The translations under genes and the position numbers were made by a program. From assembly GCA_035222895.1 (NCBI GenBank), contig JAVYIG010000877.1, positions 62,001-126,000 on the forward strand: 64,000 nt of DNA, written 5' to 3'. Origin of the DNA: Strongylocentrotus droebachiensis. Its lineage: Eukaryota > Echinodermata > Echinoidea > Camarodonta > Strongylocentrotidae. Under the pieces are notes generated by a model. The model did no database searches. It was not told the DNA's origin and was given only the letters and a program-made list of their open reading frames with translations. Positions 22,625 through 34,349 of this stretch are shown in pieces; the first letter of the stretch is position 1; each line of letters opens with the position of its first letter.

Positions 22625-24193
22625 TGGAGGTTGAGGAGCAAAGAGGAAAGTGGAGAGAGGAAAATGGAGAGAGTGGAGAGAGAGGAGGGGAGCGAAGAAG
22701 ATAGTACAGTAGTGGAAGGTAGATGAGAGCATAGTATTAGTATAACTAGCAGAGATAAAATAGTTAAAAGAAGGTAGTAGAGAAGAGAGAAAGAAGAGAA
22801 GAAAAGCGTGGATAGGAGATGATACGAGAATAGACAAAGAGGAGAGAAGAGACAAGAGAGAAGAGGAGAGAGAGAGAAAGAGAGGAGAGGATGTAAGAGA
22901 GATGAGAATTGAGAGAGAAAGAGAGGATAGCAGAGGGGTGAGAGATGATACAAGGGAGAGACGACATCAGACAAATGAAGATGAGAAGAGAGAAGGAAGT
23001 CAAGGAGGAGAGGAGATAGAGAGAAGGTGAGGGGAAGTTGAGGAGGAGAGAAGTAGAGGAGAAGGAGAAGAGAGGAGAGGAGGAAAAGGGGGAAGGTGAG
23101 GAGAAGGTGAGGAGGAAAGAAGGAGAGGAAAGAAGGAGAGGAAAAGGAGAGGGGAGAGGAAAAGGAGAGGAGAGAAGAAGGAGAGAAGGAGACAAGGAGA
23201 GGAGGAAAGAAGAAGAGGAGAAGGAGAGGAGGAGGAGAGGAGACAGAGGGCAGAAGGAGAGAAGGAGAGGAGGCGAGGAGAGGAGGAGTGGAAAGGAGAA
23301 GGAGAGGAAAATGAGAGGAAAGGAAAGGAGGAGACAAGGAGAGGAGGAAAGAAGAAGAGGAGAAGGAGAGGAGGAGGAGAGGAGGAGGATTGGAGGAGAA
23401 GAGGAGACAGAGGGCAGAAGGAGAGAAGGAGAGGAGGCGAGGAGAGGAGGAGTGGAAAGGAGAAGGAGAGGAAAATGAGAGGGGAGAGGAAAAGGAGAGG
23501 AGAGAAGAAGGAGAGAAGGAGACAAGGAGAGGAGGAAAGAAGAAGAGGAGAAGGAGAGGAGGAGGAGAGGAGACAGAGGGCAGAAGGAGAGAAGGAGAGG
23601 AGGCGAGGAGAGGAGGAGTGGAAAGGAGAAGGAGAGGAAAATGAGAGGGGAGAGGAAAAGGAGAGGAGAGAAGAAGGAGAGAAGGAGACAAGGAGAGGAG
23701 GAAAGAAGAAGAGGAGAAGGAGAGGAGGAGGAGAGGAGACAGAGGGCAGAAGGAGAGAAGGAGAGGAGGCGAGGAGAGGAGGAGTGGAAAGGAGAAGGAG
23801 AGGAAAATGAGAGGAAAGGAAAGGAGGAGACAAGGAGAGGAGGAAAGAAGAAGAGGAGAAGGAGAGGAGGAGGAGAGGAGGAGGATTGGAGGAGAAGAGG
23901 AGACAGAGGGCAGGAGGAGAGAAGGAGAGGAGGCGAGGAGAGGAGGAGTGGAAAGGAGAAGGAGAGGAAAATGAGAGGGGAGAGGAAAAGGAGAGGAGAG
24001 AAGAAGGAGAGAAGGAGACAAGGAGAGGAGGAAAGAAGAAGAGGAGAAGGAGAGGAGGAGGAGAGGAGACAGAGGGCAGAAGGAGAGAAGGAGAGGAGGC
24101 GAGGAGAGGAGGAGTGGAAAGGAGAAGGAGAGGAAAATGAGAGGAAAGGAAAGGAGGAGACAAGGAGAGGAGGAAAGAAGAAGAGGAGAAGGA
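22625..24193. repeat. Polypurine tract with a 164/166-bp minisatellite
   Basis: The plus strand is almost pure A/G for about 1.5 kb. From about 23.15 kb it is a tandem array. The marker GACAGAGGGCAG recurs at 23242, 23406, 23572, 23738, 23902 and 24068, spaced 164, 166, 166, 164 and 166. Two unit types are seen. Type A has AAATGAGAGGAAAGGAAAGG and GGAGGATTGGAGGAG. Type B has AAATGAGAGGGGAGAGGAAA and lacks the GGATTGG block. The order after a partial leading B is A, B, B, A, B, A (truncated). The 614-codon Ser/Leu/Pro-rich minus-strand frame and the Arg/Glu/Gly-rich plus-strand frames arise because pure purine or pyrimidine sequence has few stops. Such mirror-like homopurine runs can form triplex DNA. 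Confidence 0.95.
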
Positions 24194-25853
24194 AACCAGA
24201 CTAGGACACTTGGTAAACCCCTGGAGGTGAATTTGTGAAACACTTTGTGCAGAGTGATTAGACAAGATGGGTGACATGAGAAGAAGCTCTTCTGATCAGT
24301 GTGAAGTTTGCTCTTTCCATCTCTATCTAAACATGAACCCAATCTACATGGATGGGCGTACACAAGTTACACTGCAATGATCATTGTAAGAGAGGTACTT
24401 CTCATAAAGGCCACTTAGGCTAGTATTGTTGACATTTCTTGATAAATCTTAAAAACCAACTCAAAATCGGAAAGTAACATTACTTTTGAGGCAGATGAAC
24501 AATTTTTGCACACAAAGCCGTCTCAAATAAGTACTATTGCATACATGCATGTAAACTAGTATTTTGAGTACACAATTGAACTTGAAGAATATCTTGAATA
24601 TCTTTTAGTTCACAAATTGTATAGACCAAGATGTAGTCTGGGAAATTGGCAGGTTTTTTTTTTGGAGCTCAAAGAAGGAAGGAAGGAAGGCATCTTTATA
24701 AACTGTTTATCATGAATCTGTAAATACGAAACCATTTGCCTATTTCAAGATGATTTTTTTTTAAATACATCCTTAAGCACTTATAATGTGCCATTCATTA
24801 TCTCTCTCATTCTCTCCCCCCTCTCTCTCTCTCTCTCTCTCTGAAATACATACATGTATACAAAAAGGTACAAGTAGATAAGTAGATAAATAGAAATGAA
24901 TTTTTCTTCCATTGGACGACCTTTCACACAAATACACCACAGCAATTAAAAATCATGTTTTGGGATAATCTTAGTTTCCCTGGGGGTATCCCAATCAAGC
25001 AAACACAATGATAAAGATGAAAATAGCGCAATGAACAAAACCAAATTACTTCTTGACGAGAACGGAGGTGCACAGCCCCAAGCCTCTATACCACGGGCTG
25101 TTTGGGTAGAGTATTTTGATAGCGCGTAATTGTGTTTCATTGGGTGAAATGTATGATTAAAATGAATTCATCTTTGTGATCCTGCTTCCTTGTTAGAGAA
25201 ACTGAGGGTGCAATCGAGTCAATTGCAGGGCCTCAAAGGGCACAGGTCGCCATGTAGGGTAGATCCATTAATTATGGTATTATTTTTTACACAGAGATGG
25301 AATTATTTCTTTAACAGCAAGCTTTATTCAGCAGTGCTGTCTTAAATCTAGGCTACACAGGACACTGTATATATTACTGAAGGAAAGACTAAAGAGTCAA
25401 TGTGAGCATAATTTTTGTAATCATGAATATATGATCAATAATCCAAAGATGAAATTCAACTTCTGGTTGTATTAACTCAGACTAAAAGAAGCAATCGTAC
25501 TGTATGACATTCTGTTCTGTACATGTAAATGACTACCGCTAAATATACATGAACACCAAGCAAATAAAACTAGAAGGAAAAAATGAATATCAAGCTGGAT
25601 TGATAGGAAGGAAATCGAGGCTGATAGGTTTTACTATGACTTTTGCAGCCAATGTCAAAGGTGTGATGTTTGTTCGATTTCATTTAAAGATTCAGACTTT
25701 TAAACCACATAGACCTCTTTCTGTGTATGCATCACATCAAGGAGTTGCCTACCACAACTGGGCTTACTACTTGATCATATGAGAATTCATCCATGTTGAA
25801 GTTCTTCCTACAGTTCCAGTCATTGGTAGGGTTCCCTATGACTTTAAATGCAG
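24194..25853. other. No gene; small (GGAA)n at 24675-24690 and (CT)n at 24819-24842
   Basis: Mostly AT-rich sequence with two short microsatellites. No coding segment can be supported. Confidence 0.45.
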
Positions 25854-26046
25854 TCTGTACTAGTTTGGCTAGGAAGGATTAGACCACCCAGGGTGGTCAC
25901 TGGCAGGTGGCTATCTCATCAACTCAGCTCTCAATTAACATAAGAAAAAGGGCATCATGGGGGATCAAGGGGTACCGCTTAGGCATTGTTTGCTACATAG
26001 AGGGATCAAGTAGCTACAAGTAGTACAGTGTGGCTTTAATATGAAG
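25854..26046 (+). repeat. Unclassified interspersed repeat, direct copy
   Basis: Partner of 17200-17376, in the opposite orientation 8.5 kb away. It begins near CTGTACTAGTTTGG and ends near GTACAGTGTGGCTTTAATAT. This copy has a small extra segment (GGTGGTCACTGGCAGGTGGC region) relative to the partner. Confidence 0.7.
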
Positions 26047-27687
26047 TCTCTTTCTGATATGCAGAAGAAGACACTTTGGGACTCTCTCTTTCTGAAAGTG
26101 TGAATCCATCGATCGAAACAGAGGGACGGACCTACTAGCGGAAGAGGGGTGATAAAGGTTTGGCAGAGGATCATCGTTGAGAAATAATTCATTTAGAGAG
26201 GATAAAGCGATCTGCCTTGTCTATAGATGAATGCAACTACCTGGCATTCCCAAGGGACTGTTCTCGCTCACTGTCCTGCACGTTTTTATTTTGAATTGCA
26301 CGTTTTTATTTTGAATTTGTGATACAGACTACTATGGACGGAACAATCGTCATGAAGGCAACTGAACTACCCCTGCAGAGAGTGCCTCATGAATAAACTT
26401 AGTTTTATTGTTATCCATTACCAATTTACCTCTTTGTACATGTAATTGGTTCAAATATCTTCTCAATCACAGCACTTCCAGGATTGGTGTTCTACAGGTA
26501 CAACTTGTTCAGCTGCTATGTAATGTGATGACTAGTAAATGTTTAGTTATGAATTCAAACTTTTCTCCTTAAATTTTCATTAATTCAGAATCATTAGGTC
26601 TAAATAAAAGGAGTCTGTACTATGCATAATGAACACTCTAAACAAAGAGTTTGACCTTCATCATATATACTAATCAATATCTAAACAGAAAAGTCAATTT
26701 GATTACAAAGCACAGCAGGATCACAAGATACTCAATTACTAAATTATTTTGTAAACATTACTTCACTAGAATACCCTGCACACCTTAAAGGGACAGTGTA
26801 ATTTTCAAATTGCTAACATTTTTGGTGCGAAAAAATGAATAAAACGCTAAATCTGGATACAAAATGTTGGGGTTGGGTGAATATGAACGCGTGGTACTTG
26901 AAGCTCTCAAGGCCGACCCGTGTATAGTCCTGGCTTTCAATCAGTGAAAAGGCGGATCAATCATAATAATAATTTCATTATTCCCAGGAAAGAATGGCAG
27001 CCATTGAGTGGAAGTGCGAAAGTTAAATCTCAGTGTATGATAGCTGATTTGATTATGTGTTATTGCGCGGATGAGAGATGGATTGGGGTATGGTATGCGG
27101 GAGGTTGCTACGGATGAGGGAATGTGCATCCTCTTTACCTCCGTGCACTTCTGGTGCTTAACCCGTTCAGTGCCACAGGCGCTTTGAAAAACCTAAAGTT
27201 CGATACTAAATGAAAAGCTTGCCTTTTCTTCTTGAAATTCAGAGAGTATTCATGAATTGCAGACTAACACAACGATGGAACACGGTATGCATCATGATAA
27301 TGAGCAATGACAAAACTAAACCAGATTAAAAAACTTGCCCAAGTTGTGATACATGTTTGGAAACTTGGTGGATCTGTAAGGGTTAAAGTACCATTTTAGA
27401 TTCAAGATGTTTTCATTTCAAAGAATGTATAAGCGGCACTTAGGCTTTGCGAGTGCATATTGATCTTTCTGAATTTCTGTTATGCTTCTCTCAGACTGAA
27501 TGTATCCCTTTTTTCAATCTGTCGTCTTATCATTTCATTTCATCCTCCCTCTAAACTCTATCTGGTTCTTATGATTATATGAACAGTTATGCGTCTATGT
27601 TCCCATTTCCCTCTTCACTTCCTTCCCCATCTATTATTTATGTTAGTCTCTGTCTTACAACTGCTATACCATCGGTGGAGAGAAGGA
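26047..27687. other. No gene; 20-bp direct duplication at 26278-26318
   Basis: GCACGTTTTTATTTTGAATT occurs twice in a row at about 26279-26318. TTAAAGGGACAGTGTAATTT at about 26786 looks like one end of a TTAA-type element, but no matching right end was found. TTAACCCGTTCAGTGCC at 27161 and AAGGGTTAA at 27378 may be the two ends of another weak element. Confidence 0.4.
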
Positions 27688-27742
27688 ACAGCATTAACTC
27701 TAAGTTAGGTATGTGAGTTATGCTCTTCTAGCTCTCAAAATT
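27688..27742. repeat. Short dispersed hairpin repeat, copy 3
   Basis: AAGGAACAGCATTAACTC and GAGTTATGCTCTTCTAGCTC form an imperfect stem around a short AT-rich loop. The arm words (CATTAACTC, CTAGCTCTC) match the copies at 4.37 kb and 15.29 kb. Confidence 0.5.
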
Positions 27743-30700
27743 GATAGCTCTTGTCACATTTGTTTAGATCATCATTTTCCTAGACCGGTGAATGATTCTT
27801 CTGGGTATTCCATTTCTTCAATTCATATTCATCCTCTCCTAATTCAGAAATTGATAAAATAACTTGGATGACAAGCCTTGCCCTCGACCCCCAAACCACC
27901 ACCCCGTCACCACCACCACCACCACCAGTTCATCATCTTATTACCCCTCATATTCCTTAAACTTATACAAACTCACCGACAGATCACTCTTAATACCTTT
28001 CCCACATCAACTATCCTCTTTTTTTGGCCAATCTTCCAATCCCAAGTCGAACTGAGCCAGCTTTCAAAATCCTCTCAACCTGATCAAATCAAATTGACAA
28101 TGACACAACCTGGGGACAAATTCTCGATTGTCTCTCTACCATGAAATATCCCTCACTATATTTAGCGAAGATTTAATAACGCGATACCCCTGATCTCTAA
28201 AGTCAGCACGGGGTACCTGCCCACATCCACCATAAAGCCAAGTGGTGGTTAGGACGATCACCGGATGAAGATGATCCATAAACACACACCAAAAAGGAAA
28301 AAAACCTAAACTCTCAAAATATGCTGGGCCGGCAAACACTCATAGAAACTGTCCGCCGTCAAGAAAAAATATGCAAACTTGGTGGTTTTTGGCTTTAGTT
28401 ATGATCTTCCTCCTGAAAAGCTTTTCAGCAGTCGATGACAAGATGCGGGAGGCATCAATCAGGGCTGGTCGTCATCTGGTTGCCGCGGGGGACAGAAGAA
28501 GGATCTGGGGAGATTCAGAGGGAGGACCTCCAACAAAACCCCAGCTCCCATTATCGCATTATGGGCAAATCCTCGGGCCGTCCGTCCGCCCTTCTTCTCT
28601 TCTTCTCACCATCATCCCCTCCCCTTGCTACCACCATCACCACAAAAGGATTGTCTGAGATTTAGAGTGCCCGGATTGTCAATGGGTGATTTCACAGGGG
28701 TCTTAGATCTGTTACCTCTCTTGCCAGCTAGTAGCGATGATCGTACAAGAGAACTTGAGAGGTTCATAACCTTGTTTTCAAGATACATTTCTATTTTCTG
28801 ACCCTTTCATACCTGGCACATCACTGTCCTTTTCCCTTTTTGAACACTTCTTTCATTACTATTTATCAATTGCAACCACTACTACTCAGAACTATATTAT
28901 AGTGCCACAATGCGATACTAAATGCAATATCTTCTCCCTTTCTTCTTCGTTTTGGGGGTGGATGGGTGGGGGACTGGGGGTATACACAATTACACATGTT
29001 ATGTCTGTATACATTACAGCAAGTTAGCTACTTGAATATCTAAATATAATAAATATTGATAAACATTATGAATTTCATATCTTGACATGAATTTCTTTTC
29101 ATACATACTATCCCTGAGCTGAAACATTCATACTCATTCATGTGTTCAAGTGATCTGTGTGCTTTGCAACCAAAGAGTTACCAGACTTAGCAACATTCAT
29201 ACCAACAAAATAATAATCCATCTTGTTTTTCTTGTATTTTTTTCACACCTCATAATTTTAATCTGTCTTGTGGGAGTTTCCCACCAGCCACCATGCTCTG
29301 CTAAATTAAAGTTTGCGGTCATAAAACATATGCACGAAAATAGCAATTATTGGTGCACAGCAGGGGCCCAAAGAAATATTGCAGTTACACCGGGTCACGT
29401 TGTGACAAGAGCATTTATTTTCTCTCTCAAAACACCACCCATCGCGACTAATTCAGACTTGATTGACTTTGTAACACATTACTTTAAACCCTTCCCACAT
29501 CATGATATTTTACCCCTGAGCTCCCTGGGGTTCACAGGTTCATGAGTACCACTTTACCCCTTCCCGAGTGAAAACATAGATGGGGGCTCAGGGCAATTTG
29601 CCCCTTGAACCCTCAGAAAAAGAGCTACTAGAGATGAAAAAGGACTCACAGTCAACAGTTCTGTCTGCAGGTTTGTTATGCATAATATTTGTTAACACAA
29701 TTCTATCAATTAAATGTAGTTCTCAATTTCTCATGTTTTTTCTTTACTCCTTTCCTTTCGTGCCTCCCTCTTTCTCTTGATGCCATCCCCTTCTCTACCC
29801 CTTCTCTATCACTCCCTCACCCCCACCTTCAGCCTTACATGTGCCCTCTGTACACTCAACTAGGTCTATGCTCATAAATTGTCTTTGTTTCTAAATAACA
29901 CAGTTCACCGGTGGATGTGTCATATTGAACAGATGGGGGCAAACATGTCACATATGCAGACAGTATTTATTATTCTTTGAACTTGAAGTGAACAACTTAT
30001 AGAATATATGCCCCATGTTTATTTGATCATAAATATGTGAACAGCTCTTTCGTGAGGCTTCACTTGATGATGAAATTGCAATATTTGCATGCCTACATGT
30101 AAGTGAATTCGGATTAAAAACTTCAAGCATGGTTAAAAATTGGTTAAACATTATCAGCCTCAAAGGACCCCCCACTAGCCCGATGCTATAATTTCTTTTT
30201 TTGCATAAAATTTGCATAAAATCATTACCCCTCTCCCACCTAATACAAGAATGTGAACAGTAGCGATTCATTTTAAGAAGATTCCACTAGCAAGAAAACA
30301 CTTTGAACATTATCACAGACAGCAACAAATCTTGACTAACATTGACTTGAATATCTATCATAGGTGATAGCACCGCACAAATCTGCTTCCTCTTGGTTAC
30401 TTTGCTTCTACAAATATTCATATGTATTTACAAACATTCCTGTAAATCGATGCAACCTCACATAATGACTCCCATCTCCCAAATCACCATCATCGCCCTC
30501 CTCCATTCTTCATCCCCCTCATCCACTTCCTCCTCCTCAAAAGGTGCTTCCCCATTAGCCCAAGAAAGCTTACAACGATACTTTTTTGCAAAAATAGTCT
30601 GAGGGTTAAAGCTCCCCGTTTTCACTAGCCAGAGTCTAGGGATCTCTGCTCGGTCAAAGAATTAGCTAAACTCCCTAAAGATTATTAAGTTTGCTTGAAT

Positions 30701-30900
30701 TGTAATCCGAGGGCATCTTTGCTGTCGAATTGGCCCACTCTTTGGTGAAATAGCACGCTATAGCAGGCTATTTCACATACTAGTCCCATATTGCTTGGGT
30801 ATATACTAACTTAATTAATAGGCTAGAACTGATCCTCCTAGTGCTAATATCCCGGTAGTACAATGGTGACATAGCATGCTATTTGAAGTCGCAGTAGGCC
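27743..30900. other. Mostly no gene; one weak small-ORF candidate at 28.37 kb
   Basis: C-rich ACC/CCA patches at 27885-27930. Except for the candidate at 28371-28658 nothing coding is supported. Confidence 0.4.
28371..28658 (+). CDS. Possible small secreted protein, unrecognised
   Basis: A 95-codon open frame starts with an ATG that has A at -3. Its first 20 residues, MQTWWFLALVMIFLLKSFSA, have the shape of a signal peptide: short N-region, hydrophobic core, small residues before a likely cut. The next part (VDDKMREASIRAGRHLVAAG) is charged and includes DRRR, which could be a dibasic processing site. The second half, rich in Pro, Ser and His, looks like non-coding composition, so only the first 50-60 codons might be real, perhaps as a first exon. 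No donor or family match is recognised. A chance hydrophobic start is quite possible. Confidence 0.15.
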   Translation: MQTWWFLALVMIFLLKSFSAVDDKMREASIRAGRHLVAAGDRRRIWGDSEGGPPTKPQLPLSHYGQILGPSVRPSSLLLTIIPSPCYHHHHKRIV

Positions 30901-31211
30901 CATTTTCATCAGCTCGAGTTTACCAAATGACCCGCTATTTTAACTATCCCCATTGCAAATTAACCAGTTAAATGGCGTCTTCATCAGCCTGCAGTTGCAA
31001 TGAGCGGGATATTTGGTCGAGTAAATATCCAGAGAAATCTTGGTCTTGTTTCCAAAATATCCCACTATTTGAGAAATAGCGAGCTAATTTGCGCCTGTCA
31101 GAGCTACTTTGTGATGAGCATATCGGTCTGGTGAAGATGCAATTTTGAGCTTTGGGATAATATCCGGAGTCTGAAATAGTGCGTTATTTGGCAAACTCGA
31201 GCTGATGAATA
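30901..31211. mobile_element. Foldback element, older relative of the 33.0-kb element
   Basis: TTCATCAGCTCGAGTTTACC at about 30905 pairs with GGCAAACTCGAGCTGATGAA ending at about 31209. Internally the order of words (GCTATTTTAACTATCCC, GGCGTCTTCATCAG, GCGGGATATTTGGTCGAGTA, AATATCCCACTATTT) follows the order seen in the arms of 33045-33536, at much lower identity. No frame. Outer limits are approximate. Confidence 0.65.
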
Positions 31212-32517
31212 CAGACCTAGAGTTACTGTAGCAGTTAAACTGGAGAACCCAGGCTAATGGAAACAAGCCTGAAGTAATCTAAATATTGGAGCTCAGTCAT
31301 CTTGACCCTCTTCCCCCAAGATGTCAATTTTCTGTATGATTTATGGTTTCTCTTACACCCTCGTCTCCCCTTGTTTTTAGAACTATGACAGCCCCTGACA
31401 AACACTCAATTTTTTAGAGCTTTTAATGAGCTCCGATTGCCTTTGGAGAGACGATGGTGCTTCCCCCAACCATTCATCATTGCTGAGAAGAAAGATGCAG
31501 ATTGGCAACAGCTTTACCCATTCAAACATTGGTTGGAGGGATTGCAGGAAATGCCATGTCGATTTTGAGTAATATTTATATTCTCAAGAAATATATTTAT
31601 ATTCTCAAGAAGGAAATTCATATTCTCAAAATATTTGAAAGAAAATGATTCTAAAATAATATTGTAAGTCTATAATTTTCCATTTTCAGGAATATAAATA
31701 GGCGACTGCACAAGACTCAGACCAACAGTCATATTCAGCTTGAACATTACACCTTGTTACAGGAACTAAAAAAGGCCATGTATTAAAAGCAACAGTAATT
31801 GAGGTACATATTAACTCGCAAGGCCCTCGCGCTCAGATTTGTTACATCTTGTTTGGTCGCCTGCTACATGTAGCAGGCCGAATCGCAGAGGTCATCCATC
31901 ATAGCCAAACGACATCACGTCCAAGACCGATGGCGAGGGGCAACGCTGCTTTATTCTTCTATGAATTATTCCGTCCAGCTGGGGTGGAAAACTAATGAGG
32001 CATTTCCTTATTAGTCTTTCGTCCCATTTTTCCACGTCAAATCAGCTGCATTCCTCCAAACTCCAAAGATGAGAGGAGTATCTTGGTTTCTCATTTTCCC
32101 CGTTCGTCCGAACAGTGATTCACTTTGTCAGGAGGAGTGAAAGTGATCACTTTGGACTCGTTCCTAATAAACTTCATGGACTACGGTACTATTTCAACCT
32201 TCACGAAGTCTATAGATGTAGATGCATTCAGGGGTTACATGTATCTAGAGTGGACAGTAGTGGTAAAACTACCGTCCTACATGTATGACTCTTATTCATC
32301 TCAACAACAAAAATATTTAAACAATTTCGGGCCAATTCGGGGTCTATTTTTCAAGCTCACTTGCATGAAAATTAACACTCTTTAATTTGTTTTGCATTGA
32401 ACTCTATGCAAATTTGGGGGGCTCTTTTTGGAATTTTGGGGGCAAATTCACCCCAAGCCCTCCCCCCCCCCCCTGTTTCCTGATGCCTTTCTTGAATCTA
32501 GAGGAAGATTTCTGGAA
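31212..32517. other. No gene; short AT-rich tandem at 31565-31632
   Basis: TATTCTCAAGAAATATATTT-like units repeat about 2.5 times near 31571-31630. A C-run lies at about 32461-32473. Otherwise nothing supportable. Confidence 0.4.
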
Positions 32518-32685
32518 GACTTTGTATTCTTTAACAGAGAGAGTTTCCCCTTTTCATGTGACTTTGTATTCTTTAACAGAGACAGTTTCCCCTTTTCATG
32601 TGACTTTGGATTCTTTAACAGAGACAGTTTCCCCTTTTCATGTGACTTTGGATTCTTTAACAGAGAGAGTTTCCCCTTTTCATGT
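32518..32685. repeat. 42-bp minisatellite, exactly four units
   Basis: The unit starting GACTTTGTATTCTTTAACAG recurs every 42 bases, four times with no partial unit. Differences are single bases (GTATTC/GGATTC, GAGAGAG/GAGACAG). Because 42 is a multiple of three, several frames on both strands stay open and give 14-residue repeats. The surrounding sequence does not suggest a protein. Confidence 0.95.
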
Positions 32686-33044
32686 TCTAATGAATACCAA
32701 TAGTAGTAAGACAGTACAGATAGACAATCAGTACTCTGTGAGATTTGATCAGACTCACTGACATACAAGCATGCACAGTAGCTCCCTCACGATTCTTCAC
32801 GTACCCCTGTATCTCAAGGAAGGGGTGCAGCGACTCAGCGAGACCAGTAGAACCCTAACCTGTCCCAAATTAATACGCCTGTCCTCACCGTTTCGTCTTT
32901 CACAATCAAGGAGCAGAGAGGTCTCGAGGGAACAACGGATTTAGGGTTCTAAGCCTCAATGATTTCAACCCCCTTGATGGGATCGGCTCAGCCGAGGAAA
33001 TATTATTGGTTAAATATGCTGACAAATATGTAGGACACCACATA
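32686..33044. other. No gene recognised
   Basis: GC-balanced patch at 32780-32990. Nothing supportable. Confidence 0.4.
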
Positions 33045-33536
33045 AGGCGTGTCTGCACTATCTCGAGATTGCCAAATAACCAGCTATTTGAATTATCCCG
33101 ATCGCAAACTATCCAGCTTATTTGCGTCTTCATTAGACCAAAGTAGCAAATTAGCTGGATAGTTGGTCGGGATAATATCCCAAGATATCTCGGTCTAGTT
33201 TGCGGTTTTCCGTGTTTACTCGAGGTCAGTGGTTGTACTAGCGCGCTGAGCGGTATAGATCGCATGTGCAAACCAGAAATCGTTGTGCATGATGGGATCG
33301 GGATATTTGACTCCGTACTTCGGTCTAATGAAGACGGTCGCAAACTATCCCGCTAGTTCGGAAATAGTGGGATATTTTGCAAACTAGACCGAGATATCTT
33401 GGGATATTATCCCGACCAACTATCCAGCTAATTTGCCACTTCGGTCTAATGAAGACGCAAATAGCTGGATAGTTTCGATCGGGATAGTTCAAAATAGCTG
33501 GATATTTGGCAATCTCGAGATAGTGCAGACACGCCT
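33045..33536. mobile_element. Young foldback element with arms of about 158 bp
   Basis: The left arm 33045-33203 begins AGGCGTGTCTGCACTATCTC. The right arm 33379-33536 is its reverse complement, with roughly 95% identity by eye. The arms contain internal sub-repeats: GCTGGATAGTT, GGGATAATATCCC (itself a palindrome) and TCTTCATTAGACC. The right side repeats TTCGGTCTAATGAAGACG further inward. The loop has no coding frame. Flanks read ATA on both sides, so a short AT-type target duplication is possible. The layout recalls the modular foldback (TU-type) elements described from sea urchin; that parallel is inference. Confidence 0.9.
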
Positions 33537-34349
33537 ATAGACTACATTGCATGTGGGCCTAGATAACCCTCTCCGTCTATCCTCCATGCATGTGGATTGG
33601 ATTTTTTTTTGTCATGGCCACAAGTAATATGCACTCATCATTTTTTGAGACTTGATTTCATTTTCCCATGGCAAGCCAGAAATGGGAAACATCCCCCAAG
33701 GACTGGGGAGAAACGCATGCTTTAGATCAAATTACATGATCCTTGATGAACATGGATACATCATGGCTTCCATTCCACTCTGAGGGGGAGATCAGCAGTG
33801 CTGATGGGTGATAATACTGGTAGTAGACCTATGTTCTGTATCAAGTTCTGAAAGTGCATTCTGTTGCTTTCAACATTTTGGATGGGGTAAACTCAAAAGT
33901 TAATGATGATCCAAAGGGGGATTGAATCATTGCAATTAGCAAAGCTTGGAAAAAGGCTAAACATTCGGCCTTAGTAACGATTTGATTTATATAAGAAAGT
34001 ATGATAATATAATATTGGTAGAAAAACAAATGGATGCCAAAAATAACATCAATGAAGGCCTACACACGTTTACATCAATGGAAAGGAGAAGACATTACTG
34101 TAAACAAATCATCAGAAGATGATGTGATGGAGAATAATGAAACAATAATGATGAAGCCACATTCCTACTCCCATGAATAACAGTGGTAAAAGCAAGTCAA
34201 AAGAATCTTTAAAAGATAATTACAATAATGAGGAGATTAATATTTGTGTATCCGTGGATACAAGGAGGCCCATGAATCATTAAAAATGAAAAAACTATTG
34301 ATGAGTCCACATACATGTAGTCACTCACTGGATATAAAGGGAGAGATGT
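33537..34349. other. No gene recognised
   Basis: AT-rich sequence. Nothing supportable. Confidence 0.4.

Noticed and set aside
22519-24363. A 614-codon minus-strand frame rich in Ser, Leu and Pro, and several Arg/Glu/Gly-rich plus-strand frames
   Set aside because: The DNA is nearly pure purine on one strand and built of tandem units, so stops are rare in every frame. The amino-acid content only mirrors the repeat.
26786-26900. Another TTAA element starting TTAAAGGGACAGTG
   Set aside because: No inverted partner end was found downstream or upstream, so only a single end-like word is present.
32518-32685. CRISPR-like array
   Set aside because: The repeats abut with no spacers, and the genome is clearly eukaryotic.
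32906-33343. 145-codon minus-strand frame
   Set aside because: Most of it lies in the left arm and loop of a non-coding foldback element.
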